A DNA stretch of 64,000 nt from Escarpia spicata (GCA_963995525.1 OZ023216.1:33837774-33901773); one strand, 5' to 3'. Numbered from the stretch's first letter, positions 51,533-63,478 are shown. The notes: generated by a model from the letters alone, not told the origin. Program-made: numbers and translations.

Positions 51533-54212
51533 TCAGCAGGTAATCTTTACAGTCCTTTGTGAAAATGAAAACTTTCTTATATCCAATCTACTCTGCTCCT
51601 TTGCTAATGCAAGTTCATGTCCTCTAGTCCTTCTATCTTTCTTAACTGAGAAAAACATATTTCTATCAATATTTTCATAACCCTTCAATATTTTAAACAC
51701 TTCTATCTGATCTCCTCTCAATCTCCTGGTCTCTAGTGTTGTTAAACCGCATTTTTTAGGCGTATTTCGTAATTAAGATCCCTCAGATTTGGTATCACTT
51801 TAGTTGCTCTCCTCTGCACTCTTTCTAGCATATCTATGTACTTCCTGCGATATGGCCTCCACGCTTGAATACAATATTCTAAATGAGGCCTAACTATTTT
51901 TTTGTACAGCGGTATTATTAGCTCTTTTTCCTTATACGTTATGTTTCGCCTAATTAATCCAAGGATTTGATTTCCCTTTGCAGCTGCAATTCCGCACTGC
52001 TCTGAAATCTTCATATCAGCACTAACGGTTAACGTTAACCCTAAGTCCTTTTCTTTTTCAGTAGTACTTAGTACAGTACCCCCCATTGTATATTCTACTT
52101 CTTCGTTCCCATGTCCTATGTGGAGGCATTTACATTTCCCAAAATTGAACATCATTTGCCACTTTTCAGACCATTTGATCAACCTGTCAAGATCATCTTG
52201 TAAATGCTGTCTATCTCCATCACTTTTAATCCTTCTAAACACTTTTGTATCATCCGCAAATTTCAACACCTTGCTTGTTATTTCATCATCCAAATCGTTG
52301 ATGTATATTAAGAATAATATAGGACCTAATACTGATCCCTGTGGTACCCCACTCAATACTGATTTCCAGTTTGAAGCCTCCCCATCAACTACTACACGTT
52401 GTCTTCTGTCAATCAGCCATTGTTCTATCCAGTTTATTATACCATTTCCTATGCCATGGGCCTTTAGTTTAAGCAGTAATCTTTGATGTGGTACTTTGTC
52501 AAAAGCTTTTTGAAAATCTAAGTAGACGATATCTACTGGTGATCCCTCATCTACCCACTTAGTGATGTCTTCCAAAAAACATAACATATTTGTTAAGCAT
52601 GACCTCGCTTTAAAAAAACCATGTTGAGATGGGTTTATCAAGTTTTGTTTAACAAGAAAATCCACCATGTGATCTTTAATTAGTCTGTCTAATAATTTAC
52701 AAATCACTGATGTTAAACTCACTGGTCTATAGTTCTCTGACATGTTTCTCGAACCTTTTTTGAATAACGGTATAATATTTGCTTCTTTCCATTCTAAAGG
52801 AACCACTCCCTCTTCTAATGAATGGTTGAAAACTGTTGCAAGTGGTATGCTAATTTGTTCTACAATTTCCAATAGTAGTTTGGGTGGAATACCATCCACT
52901 CCAGGTGATTTATTATCCTTCATAGCCCTTATTTTCTTAGCTACCATTTCCGGGGTTACAATTAATTGTCCTAAATAGTCTGAATCTGCCCCCTTGAACT
53001 TAGCCTCTGGTATTGGCAGTGAACTAATATCTTCCCTGGTAAACACTGAGCTAAAGTACTCATTCAGGTCTTCTGCCATTATGAATCCCTCTGATATTAT
53101 ATTTCCAGCACTATCTTCTAGAGGACCGACCTTATCTTGAACTTTCTGTTTGCTTCGAACATACGCATAACAACTCTTGCTGTCATGTTTTATATTACTA
53201 GCTAATTGTTGTTCATAGCTTCTCTTTGAATTTCTAATTTCAGCTGTTGCTTGGTTAAGTGCTTCTTTATACCTGTTGTAGTCTTCATCATTTCCAGTAC
53301 ATCTATATGACTTCCACATCATTTGTTTATACTTAATTTTTCTAATGGCTTATTTCGATAAGTGTTTCTTTTTGGACCGTTTTCCTTGTTTTTTGAAGGG
53401 TACAAATTTATCGACTATGCACTTAATTTCACTCTTTAATATATTCCAGCATTCTGTTGCCGTCTTATTTTTCAGTGTCTTATTCCAGTCTATCTTTGCT
53501 AAATATTTCCTCATGTCCTTATACCTTCCTTTGTGGAAATTTCTCCTATACTGCTTTTTGCTATTCCTTTCTGATTTTACTTTGATGGTAAAATGTATCT
53601 GGTTGTGATCGCTACTCCCCATTGGCTCACATATCTTGACATTGTCAACTAATTCATTCTGTGAGGACAAAACTATGTCTAACACATTCTCACCCCTGGT
53701 TGGTTCTAGCACATGTTGAGAAAGGAATGTATATTGAACTAAAACTAAAAACTTGTGGTCCTCTCTCTCTGTAGAGATTTCCATTTTATATGCCCATGGT
53801 TAAAATCCCCCATAATAATACAGTCCCGTTTGCTTACTTCCCTTATAGCGTTTTGTATTTTTTCATTCTCTTCTATGCTTATGTTTGGACTTCGATAAAC
53901 TAACCCAACTGTTAACGTTGAGTTTCCTGTAACTATGTTACACCAAACAGCTTCTTCGCAATCTGCTTCTCTTTCTAACTTTATTTCATAAGCCTGAATA
54001 GATTCTTTAATATATAAAATAACTCCACCTCCCTTTCTTCCTATTCTATCTTTTCTAAACATTACATATCCTGTCAGTCCCAATTCAGCATCTGATATAT
54101 CGGTGGTGGTCCAGGATTCGGTTATACCTATTATATGAGGGTCAATATCTTCTACCATAATGTTTAGTTCATTTCTTTTGTTTACTATACTCCTTGCATT
54201 AAACAAACACAT
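51533..54212 (-). pseudogene. CR1 ORF2: endonuclease/reverse transcriptase with few lesions
   Basis: Endonuclease 53,350-54,212: CLFNARSIVNKRNELNIMVE, HIIGITESW, GGGVILYIKES, IIMGDFNH and GSSDHNQIHFT carry the APE catalytic residues. RT 51,742-53,322: KSPGVDGIPPKLLLEI, EWKEANIIPLFKKGSR, ENYRPVSLTS, HGFFKARSCLTNMLCFL, YLDFQKAFDKVPHQRLL, SGVPQGSVLGPILFLIYIND and VLKFADDTKVF (catalytic FADD). C-terminal MRGDQIEVFKILKGYENIDR lies in a shifted frame (51,533-51,721). Lesions seen: a frameshift in a (GA)n run near 53,770, a TAA replacing one codon at about 53,353 (HLSK stop AIRK), and a frameshift near 51,745. The enzyme would be inactive as it stands. Confidence 0.92.
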
Positions 54213-54319
54213 TTATATCCAGCTTCAGAAGAGTTTTCCAGACTGTTATTTGTTGATTTATTTGTGGTCTTTATCTATGCCTCCATTTTCAGGCTTTTCT
54301 GTGAGTCCCCCCTGCGAAT

Positions 54320-55529
54320 CTAGTTTAAATAGATGCAACCTGTCCCACTGTCAACAGATTGCAGCAGATTCTCTGAGAAAACTGCTGCCCCCTTTCCACT
54401 AAGATGGAGGCCATCTCTCATGTACATATCTTCCCTCCCAACAAAGTATCCCCATAAATCTGTGAATCCCACCCCCTCTTCTTCACACATCTGCTCAGCT
54501 AGTGCATTGATCGCCATCCTCTTGCAGTTTCTATACGTTGCCCCCCTTCCTCCATTACTGGCAAAATTCCTGACAAAATAACCTGTTCGACTCTCGTCTT
54601 CTTTAGCTTCCTCACTAACTGTCTATACTTCTGTACTATCGCAGTTGTTCCCTCCCTGTCTGCATTATTTGTTCCTACATGTACCAGTATAGACCCCCCT
54701 TGCCATGTCCCAATACCTTCTCTACCCTGTCAGTTACATGTTCAATCCTAGCCCCCGGTAAACAAACAACGACGTCCTTCCCCTCGCTCAGTGTCTTGTC
54801 CGTCTTTCTCATAATGGAGTCACCCATAAACACCCTCTCTTTCCTCATTGCCCCCTCAATCACTGCTCCTTCTTCGGTTTGCATCTGTCTGGTTGTTGTC
54901 TTTTCCCCCCTGTCGTCTTCTCTCCTGTCACATTCTCTTCCGATCCATTCTTTCCTGTCGCTTTTTCTCTTGTCACCTTTCCTCCTGTCAACGTCCCTTT
55001 TATCGACTTCTCTTCTATCACATTTGCTCTCACTTCCTTTCGTCCCTTCTTCTTTCGTCCCTTCTCATTTTCCTCTCTCCTCTCCCGTTCCATCTTCCCT
55101 CCCTTCCTTCTCTACAGTCACTTTCTTCCCTGTCACCTTCACGCTTGTCACGTTTTCTGTTGTCGATTTTCCAATTTCTTCCCATCCAATCACCTTCCCT
55201 CCTCTCAATCTCCTTTCCTCAGTTTTCTTGCCACTGCTATTCTCCTTCAGTCTTGCAGTATCCTCGCCTCTCTCCCTGTCGTCTCTCTCCATTCGATCTG
55301 CCTCCTTGCTAATTCCCATCTCCATTCCCTTCACAATATCTGTCAACCTAACTATCTCCTTCTGCAGACACTCCACCTTCCAACATCCAATGCACTGAAA
55401 GGTGAATCCTTCCTCCATGGTTTCTGCCCATGACTTTCCACACCCGGACAATGCAAAATCTACCCAGCTGTGGCAGTGATCGCACACCAAGTGTCGCTTT
55501 GCCTTGACTTGCCGCTTGCAAGGCGCCAT
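54320..55529 (-). pseudogene. CR1 ORF1: zinc-finger and esterase-like protein, frame-broken
   Basis: Starts MAPCKRQVKAKRHLVCDHCH. Cysteines in CDHCHSWVDFALSGCGKSW and FQCIGCWKVECL fit the PHD-like finger found in CR1 ORF1. A Lys/Glu/Arg-rich low-complexity middle follows (about 54,900-55,300). Then comes a GDSL/SGNH-esterase-like part: RVFMGDSIMRKTDKTL, VVCLPGARIEHVTDRVEKVL and, in another frame, FVGREDMYMRDGLHLSGKGA (the DGLHLS motif). At least three frame changes separate the parts. In CR1 this protein binds nucleic acid and is thought to assist retrotransposition. Confidence 0.85.
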
Positions 55530-55535
55530 ATCCCG

Positions 55536-56580
55536 ATCAGAATGTATTTAATAACTTAGTCTTTATAAAGACTGTTTCCTGTGTATTACAGCACACTTTA
55601 GGTTACAAATTTCAATTACACAGCCGACTATTTATCCTAACACGAACGCTAACATCACCGGTAGTGACCTAATTTAAATACAATCAATTACGTTATGTTA
55701 GGCTGCTTTATTTATTTAGGTTACGCCGCCCGACTATCGCCCTTGCTTAATTTTAACAACAATGCTACCTAATCAAAATATCTAGCAAGTACTGGCTTAC
55801 ACAGATATTATCTTATGTAAGTAGTTTGATGGTTGTTACTTTATCTCCTATATATTCTACCACATAATCAGGTTTGTTAAATCTTGTTTACAACTTATCG
55901 AAGGCTAAGCCGCCTAAGTGAGTTACCCTATTATCACTCACTATACTAAGGTGTTCTAAAATACTTTAACTAACTAACTTTAAGCACAACTGCTACTCAA
56001 TATATGTTTATTGCAACTTTATGAATGATATTAAGGCAAGAATAATACTTATCAATCAGTAATTCCACTTGTTTATCAACTTTTTTACACCACCAATTTC
56101 TACGATCTATCTCTGCCAAATATAGCCTCGATATGTGTTCACAACAACTGTGATAATCTTTCTCTTCCGTCGTGTCCATGTTTATAGGCGAAAGCGTGTT
56201 TAGCGCACATTTCATTCCTGGATGATCGTTTAATTTAAGGCTAGACGAATGATCTACACAGTTTACTGGACTCAGCTTAGCCTTAGGCTTAGCCAAGTTG
56301 TCATCACCGATCTTGATCGCAGTTCGTCTTTGATACAGGTAAGCCAGTAGGTACTGTGTATAATAGTTGTTTGGTTATGGCACGTGAAGGTGTTTTAATA
56401 TAAAAAATTAAATAAAAAGTTGTAGGAAAATTAAGAAAAATCTTACAGATAAAGTTGTAGGCCCATGCCATGGCCATGCCTAGGCTTGGGCTTGGCAAAC
56501 CGGGCTAATAAGCCTAAATAAGGGATTTATAATACTGTAATATTGACATTATTATCCTATAACAATTATAATATAGACTA
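55536..56580. other. CR1 5' flank; no recognisable gene
   Basis: The minus-strand CR1 5' untranslated region may extend some way into this stretch; no boundary could be seen. The frame 55,997-56,296 (-) lacks a recognised domain. Confidence 0.45.
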
Positions 56581-56583
56581 GGC

Positions 56584-56720
56584 CAGTGGTTCTCAAACTG
56601 GGGGTCACAGCCCTCTGGGCCTGGGGGTCGTTTGGCAATTTCAGGGATCTCTTCTGATGGTATTGTCATTGTATAATTGGGGATCAGCTGATTGTACTTT
56701 TTGCCTAAGGCATGATCAAC
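56584..56720 (+). mobile_element. hAT-like transposon terminus
   Basis: cagtggttctcaaactggg at 56,584, followed by ggtcacagccctctgggcct and gggggtcg, matches the characteristic CAGNGGTTCTCAAA terminal inverted repeat and subterminal sequence of hAT (Charlie-like) elements. The opposite terminus (gagaaccactg) was not found to the right, so this is a one-sided remnant or the other end is degraded. Confidence 0.65.
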
Positions 56721-56959
56721 CATGTTTTGGAGAAGTGTTGAAAAAGTGACATTTCTATTGCAAAGGATACTATCTTGAAGCTGAAATGTGTGTTATTATA
56801 ATGTTTCATATGTTGTTATATGGTTTAATCTATGTCAACAAAACAAAGCTTGCTTTAATTCATCTATATACACGTAAATCCTCCTTCCACTGCTGATTGG
56901 TATCTAAGGCTTTCATTGTTTGCCTAATGCTTAATACCACAAAATCCTGATTCATTCCT

Positions 56960-57385
56960 ATCCGGAGTAGAAATTGGTGGCAGCACATTGCAGTATGCAT
57001 TCCACATTAAATGATTCCTGTCTGTTGTTGACAACACATTGCAGTGGACGTATGACAGTATATTACCCCTGTCTGTTGGTGACAACACATTGCCGTGGAC
57101 ATATGACAGTACATTATCCTTGTCTGTTGTTGACAACACATTGTCGTGGACATATGACAGTACATTATCTCTGTCTGTTGTTGACAACACATTGCAGTGG
57201 ACGTATAACAGTACATTATCACTCTCAGTTGATGACAAAACATTGTAGTAGGTGAATGACAATTACCATTGTCAATAGGTGACAACACATTGCAGTGACG
57301 TATGTCAGTACAGTATCCCTGTTTGTTGGTGACAACACATTGCAGTAGACCTATGTCAGTACATTATCACTGTCAGTGACCATTA
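56960..57385. repeat. 51-bp minisatellite, ~8 copies
   Basis: Monomer ctgtctgttgttgacaacac plus attgcagtggacgtatgac plus agtacattatcc, exact 51-bp spacing in the centre, degraded at both ends. Open frames on both strands reflect the period being a multiple of three. Confidence 0.95.
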
Positions 57386-57443
57386 ACACAAAAATCAACA
57401 ATGGTGTCTTTTTTGGTATAGCAAATTATTTTGTTTATTGCAG

Positions 57444-57947
57444 TGGAAAGAAGATGGCCAGATGATGGAAGCACAACTGGTTGCAGCAATGGAGGTGATC
57501 CCATCTGCAGCAGGACCATGGGTAGCTGCTTCAACAAGTTTTCCATCGGATTTACATACAATTCATGGAGCTCCTTTTCCTGACTTTAAGACTCGATGCA
57601 ACTGTTTCGAGATATGCACAACCATATTGCTTGACTGTTCTGTTGGGTCGTTGAGTACATGTGAACCAGCTCCTAGCAACCTGTCCCATGATCGTTTGGA
57701 CAGAGACGATGAGTCCAATGTGGAGTGTGAGGAGGTTGATGTCCACAGTATAGTCGTTCAGCTGCTGCTCCAAAAAGCCTATGTTTGGCGAGAAAATGGG
57801 AGACCTTGCTGTCTTTCTGGAACCAGAGCCAAAAAATGCGTAAAGGACAAGAATGCTATTCTTATCAAAGTACATATACTTGGTGTCTCTCAGTGTATTG
57901 GCTATATACCAGTGCAGGATTTGCCTAGAGTGCACAAAGGGTATTAA
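57444..57947 (+). CDS. Putative terminal exon, unidentified protein
   Basis: A good acceptor (tttgtttattgcag, ending 57,443) precedes an open frame starting WKEDGQMMEAQLVAAMEVIP. It continues with CNCFEICTTILLDCSVG, LDRDDESNVECEEVDVHSIV and AKKCVKDKNAILIKVHILG and stops at about 57,945. Composition is protein-like, with no repeats. I do not recognise a family. A long minus-strand frame (57,552-58,091) overlaps it, so strand is uncertain. It lies just right of the 51-bp minisatellite, which would be intronic or upstream. An unrecognised transposase fragment is an alternative. Confidence 0.3.
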   Translation, partial: WKEDGQMMEAQLVAAMEVIPSAAGPWVAASTSFPSDLHTIHGAPFPDFKTRCNCFEICTTILLDCSVGSLSTCEPAPSNLSHDRLDRDDESNVECEEVDVHSIVVQLLLQKAYVWRENGRPCCLSGTRAKKCVKDKNAILIKVHILGVSQCIGYIPVQDLPRVHKGY

Positions 57948-59247
57948 AAAAAAACACTTTGCTCCACAAAAATTGACCAAATTATTGCTCAATACCGACC
58001 TCAGTAGGGAAAGTCTTTGCTGACAGTTTATGTCTGCCTTTTGAAAACTGGGAAATGGCCACCGAAAGATCCCTCTTTTTCTTACAATCAAAAACTGAAG
58101 TGCTCACTCATTATGACCAACATATAATATTTCTACACCAGTAATTTTATTTAACAGATGCATTTTGGTAACATTTACGGTAACAAATTTAGAAATTCAC
58201 AAACTATTATTAATTAAAATAGTACAGAGTCAATTGACAAAAGGCACCACACACTTAAATATGTTATATATATATGCTTGTTTACATTGAAACAAATTAA
58301 GAAACATTATCAGTGTTAAGGGCTTGTCTTACTACTTTCTGAAATGTGGTAATGATGTTTGTTAACTTATTTATTTACTATATCAGTGACTTTGCAATCT
58401 GTATTCAAATTAGTTTGGAAGAAAATCGCTTGATCGTTATATTAGAGAATAGCATTCTTGTCCCATACAAATTGTTTTCATACAATTTTATATGGTTTTT
58501 AAGTTGAACGTGTTTTTTCCGAATGTTTGGCATTGTAAAGAAAAACATTAATTTTGAAACGCTATACAATTTCCTCTTTACCTTCACACTCCTGTTTTCC
58601 ATGCTCATACACTCTAATAATACACCTGGTACTTTTTAAATTGCTGTGTCTTATCATGTCTTTTGCACTTTAATTTACTTATAGCAATTGTAAAACACCC
58701 TACTACATAGGGTGAACCCTACTGAACATACCCTTGTCACATTTGCTGATCATGAATGTTAATATATAACTGTAAGATAGCTTCGCTTATGATGTTTGTG
58801 ATTTAAGTTTAACATGGTAGTGTCTTAATGTGTAAACTTGGGGTTTGTGCTCAAATTTTATTAAAACTACAATATTATCATACTGCTGTACAAATGGAAC
58901 ATTGAACCTGCCACAACGACCTATTTTTGTGGCACTCGATTTCCTGTAGATGTGGTTGCTGTAACCATTTATTGCTGTTTGTGTTACATGTATTCTATTA
59001 TTTGAAGAACGTGAAACATTTATTAAACCATAATTTGTAATTCAGATATTTTGTTGTATTATATATTATTACATAAGGTACTTAATTTAATTTAAGGTAA
59101 CAAGCAATACTAAATCATTCATACCCAAGTACTAATGGCGCACTTGTCAAGGCAACGTGTGTTCAGGCACAGGGGGAAGTCAGCAACTAAGGAAATGGCA
59201 TGGAACTTCTGCCGAATGGTTTGCTCGTGTCTCTTTGGCATATACAC
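57948..59247. other. AT-rich, no recognisable feature
   Basis: Possible 3' untranslated sequence of the putative exon to the left; otherwise nothing recognised. Confidence 0.4.
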
Positions 59248-59448
59248 TCAATTTGCCAAGAAGATTGAGCCAACTTCCCGTCTGTTGCGCACCAGTCGGT
59301 GTAGTCGCAGAGGATGATTCTCGGGTGTTACATTCACAGGAACATTTACTTCAGTGTTGAAGTCTACCTCTTCCTCTCGGTACCGCTCATTTGCAGTCTT
59401 ATAGTAAAACTGCAACTGTGGGTCTATTTTCTTACAAAACTCACTGAA
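59248..59448 (-). CDS. Putative terminal exon, unidentified protein
   Basis: On the minus strand tactttcatattttcag forms a good splice acceptor. It is followed by a 67-codon frame (EFCKKIDPQLQFYYKTANER, EEEVDFNTEVNVPVNVTPEN, RLHRLVRNRREVGSIFLAN) ending in TGA. The peptide is charged and protein-like, but I do not recognise it. A consensus donor on the same strand (gtaagt, plus positions 60,978-60,983) lies 1.5 kb upstream and could define a preceding exon. This is suggestive only. Confidence 0.3.
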   Translation of the reverse strand, partial: FSEFCKKIDPQLQFYYKTANERYREEEVDFNTEVNVPVNVTPENHPLRLHRLVRNRREVGSIFLAN

Positions 59449-59466
59449 AATATGAAAGTATAACAA

Positions 59467-61028
59467 ACATATTAAGTATGGTTAAGGATGACTACAAAAC
59501 ATCTTTAAGAAACAATGTCATTTAACAAAACTCATCTCCCCTCTACTCATTAGTCCGTAGCTTACATTGAATTATCATCAGGAAACCTGTGGGAATTTTT
59601 GTCATCTCTTATGGTAAAATATATATGTAGCGTTGTACATCAGTGTTTTGAAATCACCCCCAACTTGTTATGTATAAACGAATTGATGCTAGTCAAGTTT
59701 ACATGTTAGCATTTAACATAATTTACCATTTTATGTACATTCATAGTGTCATATTAAAAAATACAATCTAAAGCAAGGTTGTCTGTTCCAGTACTCAGAA
59801 ACAATATGTGTTTTATTACCATGATATTCTGTATATTTTGTTTATATTATGCAATTACATATCAAAGCTCATACAGGGAATGAGCAATGTCACATGGGCA
59901 AAAAAGTTCTCTCATAAAAAATTAACTTGATATGAATAAAAAATTATTATATTATACCAGTACATACTAATGTTATGTACTTTTTCTACTTAAAAATAAA
60001 CAGTTACTATCAAAATTGTGTACATTAACTTTAACATAAAATATTTATTACTTAAAATTCATACAGCCGATCACAGATCAAATTGTGATGTATGAGATTT
60101 TGAACTACAATTTTCGGAAGATTTATTTTCGTATAATGTTTCCAAAAATTACTAAGAATACTTTAATATTAACATGTTGTTTATTTGAAATCAATTTCCA
60201 ATGTAAAGCGGTAATAAATATTTAATTAGATTCCTTTTGCCAATCATATGCACTGTGCTTACTGCATATATATTGTAAATATGTGCAACGTTATATATGC
60301 AATACCGTATTCAATATGATTAACTTTATTAATAGTAATAAATGAAAAAGAATTAAAATATTCATTCCGTAGAACTACCCTAGGGCTACAGACTAGATTT
60401 TATGACACTGACAGCTACGCAACTTCGATTCCTTCCGTGTAGGCCTACTGTTGACCCTTTGCAATGCAGTGTAAACAGTGTACTGTAGTCTGTAGGCCTT
60501 GCCATACGTTCATTGTTATGAATGAAAATTACAAATTCACTCAGTAATTTCATTATGCATAGTACGACATATACAGTCTATTGTCAACCACGTGAAAACA
60601 GCGTATATTACTTGCAACAATAATCATATAACAAATATTTTCCAAATACGAAACGCCGCGCTAGTGAACGTGAGCGATAAAGGGGAAATGCCTCGAATGC
60701 ACTTGCCAAATTAATAACTAAAAGTTCTGGTTCTTTTTGGTTCTTTTTAAAACTTAGATTCTATAGTTTATAAAGAATGTGATGGCGCTTGAACGGCGTT
60801 TGTATATCTAACAATAGATGAGTATTTTGCAATTTGATTTTTTTAGAAAATGTCCGTGCTCTCGCGTCACTCAAATTCAACTTACGATTTGGTTGTTAAT
60901 AAGTGAATTAGTCACCAGGTATCAATAGAAAACGACATAAATGTATAACATGCAGCAATTGAAAAAGAGCCTCAAAAACTTACCGAGTGGGCGGAGCTGA
61001 ACTTGTCAACATTTAGTGCGCATGACCA
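59467..61028. other. AT-rich, no recognisable gene
   Basis: No long open frames. The gtaagt donor-like site on the minus strand at 60,978-60,983 is the only coding-related signal. Confidence 0.45.
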
Positions 61029-61048
61029 GAGCCTGCCAACCTCCTCTG

Positions 61049-62093
61049 AGGGCGCTCCAAGTGTCGAGAGATCATGGTATGCAAATGAGCTTGCCTCATT
61101 AGCATAAATGCCCTTATTTGCCAATTGTGGGCGTGGTTAGTTATGCAAATGAGCTATTATCGTAAAGGTATACAACGAAATTTTGAATTTTCACCATGTT
61201 AAAGCATAGGAGCTATTATCGTAAAGGTATTTGACGACTTTTCGAATAAAATCAAATATACCGAACAGCATTTAAATATGTCACACACTAGATTACTTGA
61301 CCCGTAGGTCGAGGCTCAGCCTAGGGATCGAGCCCTTATTTGGTTGACGATGACATGTCGAAAATGTGGTGTTATAATAAGGCGTAATTTATAATAATAA
61401 AAGGATTATAAATTCAACGGAGGTCGTTTTATCTGAAGTACTGTATACGAAATGTAGATTACATATAGGACTATGTTATATCAGAACCTATAGCCTCGTT
61501 TTTTTAACAGAGCAACCATCTTGGAATTATACCTTTGGTATCATTTCCGTACGGTAGTTTTTCTCCCTGTTAAAGAACAAAGGCTAAACCCTAGCTGGCC
61601 TACAGCTCATAACCACTGACAAACAACTTACAAACACTGACATACAACATTCATACACCAACCTACAACACTTAACCAGTGCTAAACATTGACCCACAGT
61701 CTATAAAACACCGACATATATCATAGGTCAGACATATAGACTAGTGTTATTAGGTAGTGGTTAAATCCGTGTCTTTTATAAAATCCGTACTCGAGACGTG
61801 TCTGGACATGTTTGTTGGTGACGAGCGTGAGCGTGTGCACCTTGTATGATATTATTATATGATACGAGCAGTAATTGTGCGCGCGAGGTGAGTTGGTCAT
61901 ACAGGTAGTGGTTTGGTTAGACCTTCTTTTGAACTTGTGCACTTGAATATAAGCCCATCATGTGATGTTGTGGTCAGTGACGTTGTGTTACAGCGAGTGG
62001 AAAATTCCCCTGTAAAATGTCATTCTAGAAGTTTCTTTGGTAATGAGGCGAGCTCATTTGCATACCATGATCTCTCGACACTTGGAGCGCCCT
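61049..62093. mobile_element. Non-autonomous element B with 53-bp inverted ends
   Basis: Left end 61,049-61,101 (agggcgctccaagtgtcgag to gcctcatta) and right end 62,041-62,093 are inverted repeats matching at 52 of 53 positions. They enclose about 940 bp without a transposase. No clear target-site duplication was seen. Flanks on both sides match the outer edges of element A at 50.6-51.2 kb, in inverse orientation. Confidence 0.75.
61151..61229. repeat. 21-bp direct repeat inside element B
   Basis: gagctattatcgtaaaggta occurs at 61,151 and 61,209, 58 bp apart, just inside the left inverted end. Confidence 0.85.
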
Positions 62094-62244
62094 GGTGCAA
62101 ATCCCATGTTAAAAGATACGTATGAGCGTAACTCGTATTTAACCTATATTACTACTTACCAGGTATGTTTTGATATTCATTTTAAGAAAACAAACACAAA
62201 CAAAATTGTTAGAAGAAAAAGTTACTTGTAACTGTTTTTATTTT

Positions 62245-62535
62245 CTAAAGTCTCCCAATGATTGGCCGATAACCGCCTAGAGCTGCTTTAACCATGACGC
62301 GGCGGTGACGAGTCGAATATCCCTGTTCCCTTGACATGTACGTGGATATGCCAGCTTGTATGTTGGTTTCTCGTATTCCCTTTGACTCACAGTTACACTT
62401 GTAATTCGGTGACGCAAACTGGAGTAATATTCTCAGTTTGGCGACTGGCGAATTGAGAAGAGTAGGGATTGGTGACATCAGGCTTTCTACCACAATAGCT
62501 CTGTCCATGCAATTTAAATTATGTTTCTTCAGCAA
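62245..62535 (-). CDS. Unidentified open frame, coding-like
   Basis: A 96-codon minus-strand frame with even composition: NLNCMDRAIVVESLMSPIPT, KLRILLQFASPNYKCNCESK, AGISTYMSREQGYSTRHRRV, then AALGGYRPIIGRL and stop. No family recognised, no clear splice signals. Could be an exon, an element fragment or chance. Confidence 0.2.
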   Translation of the reverse strand: MLKKHNLNCMDRAIVVESLMSPIPTLLNSPVAKLRILLQFASPNYKCNCESKGIRETNIQAGISTYMSREQGYSTRHRRVMVKAALGGYRPIIGRL

Positions 62536-62790
62536 AGCTATTCCAGTAAACTGTTGTTTTAATATTCTTGATTGTAGTTGCTAATGTTTACTCCTTATTA
62601 ATTCTTTTAGATGCATTGACCCCAAAAAGATGCCTTTTATTTACCTTTAAGTGTTAATGTGTTTTCAGTTTGATTATGCATATGTATAGCAATCCCTAAT
62701 TATGCATATTGTGTTGTATTTTGATAGTTGTCAGGCCCATCATGTGGTTGATTTGGGAATAAAATTGTTTTGCTACGAACTCCAGGTTCA
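62536..62790. other. No recognisable feature
   Basis: AT-rich spacer between the unidentified frame and the degenerate repeat that follows. Confidence 0.4.
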
Positions 62791-62950
62791 CCAAAAACTT
62801 GCAACTGCATCCCCTGACACGTCCAAATGCACCCCCGAGACGTCCAAATGGACCCCGACACGTCTAACTACACCCCTGAGACGTGTAACTGAGGTTTACC
62901 AAAACTTCCGACTGCATCCCTCCCCCGAGATGTTCAACTGTACCCCTTGA
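62791..62950. repeat. Degenerate ~20-bp repeat
   Basis: Irregular repeats of aactgcaccccygagacgtc type (for example caaatgcacccccgagacgt, ctacacccctgagacgtg), with a larger caccaaaaacttgcaactgc / taccaaaacttccgactgc repeat about 90 bp apart. Confidence 0.7.
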
Positions 62951-63478
62951 GGGTGACTAACAAACACCGACTGTACCACCTTGAAACTCTCAAAATGTCA
63001 ACACCTCTTTGCAAACGGAACTCTTCCGTTAAGCAGAACTTTCACAAGGCAAGAGTGTGGTGGGTGTGTCACGTATGTATACATACTTTAAGCTGCAGCG
63101 CAATTAGACATTCTGTTCACAGCTCGATTGTTGTATTTAACTAGCAACTGTGCCTTTTTTCCAGTCAGTAGCTGTTTGTAGATTGCATGTGTTTCTTGAA
63201 AAAAAGTAATCTAAAAACCATTGATATGTTCGTTTTCCATCAACCCGGAAACATCATAAATTGATTTGCTATGCGTTTGCGGCCAGATGATATATCTCGT
63301 CCTGTGCAAATGTGAAGGCGTCGTGACGTGTACCACGTTCATTCGCGTATGTTTAGTTCCACGACTATTTGCAATTTACTTATTTTCTGGTTGATGCCCA
63401 GTTCGTGTTTCTTGGAAACGACATGACGTGAACACAGTTTTTGTAGCGCTTATCCAGGCCTAACGTAACGGGCGGCTA
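62951..63478. other. No recognisable feature
   Basis: Only short frames. Nothing recognised. Confidence 0.45.

Larger units (their letters stand above)
51365..55535 (-). mobile_element. CR1-clade LINE, nearly complete (ORF1 + ORF2)
   Basis: Minus-strand element of about 4.2 kb. From its 5' side: ORF1 (PHD-like zinc finger and esterase-like domain, broken), ORF2 (APE endonuclease, reverse transcriptase, C-terminal domain), a ~150-bp 3' untranslated region and a terminal repeat. The 3' end consists of two copies of an aatcttgttaaata-type unit separated by A residues (plus strand 51,344-51,380), as is usual for CR1 elements, which end in short repeats instead of poly-A. The RT is open over 526 codons, much better preserved than other LINEs here, so this is one of the youngest insertions in the window. 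Confidence 0.93.

Noticed and set aside
54679..55433. Plus-strand frames of 154-239 codons rich in Ser, Pro and Leu
   Set aside because: Antisense shadows of the Lys/Glu-rich part of CR1 ORF1.
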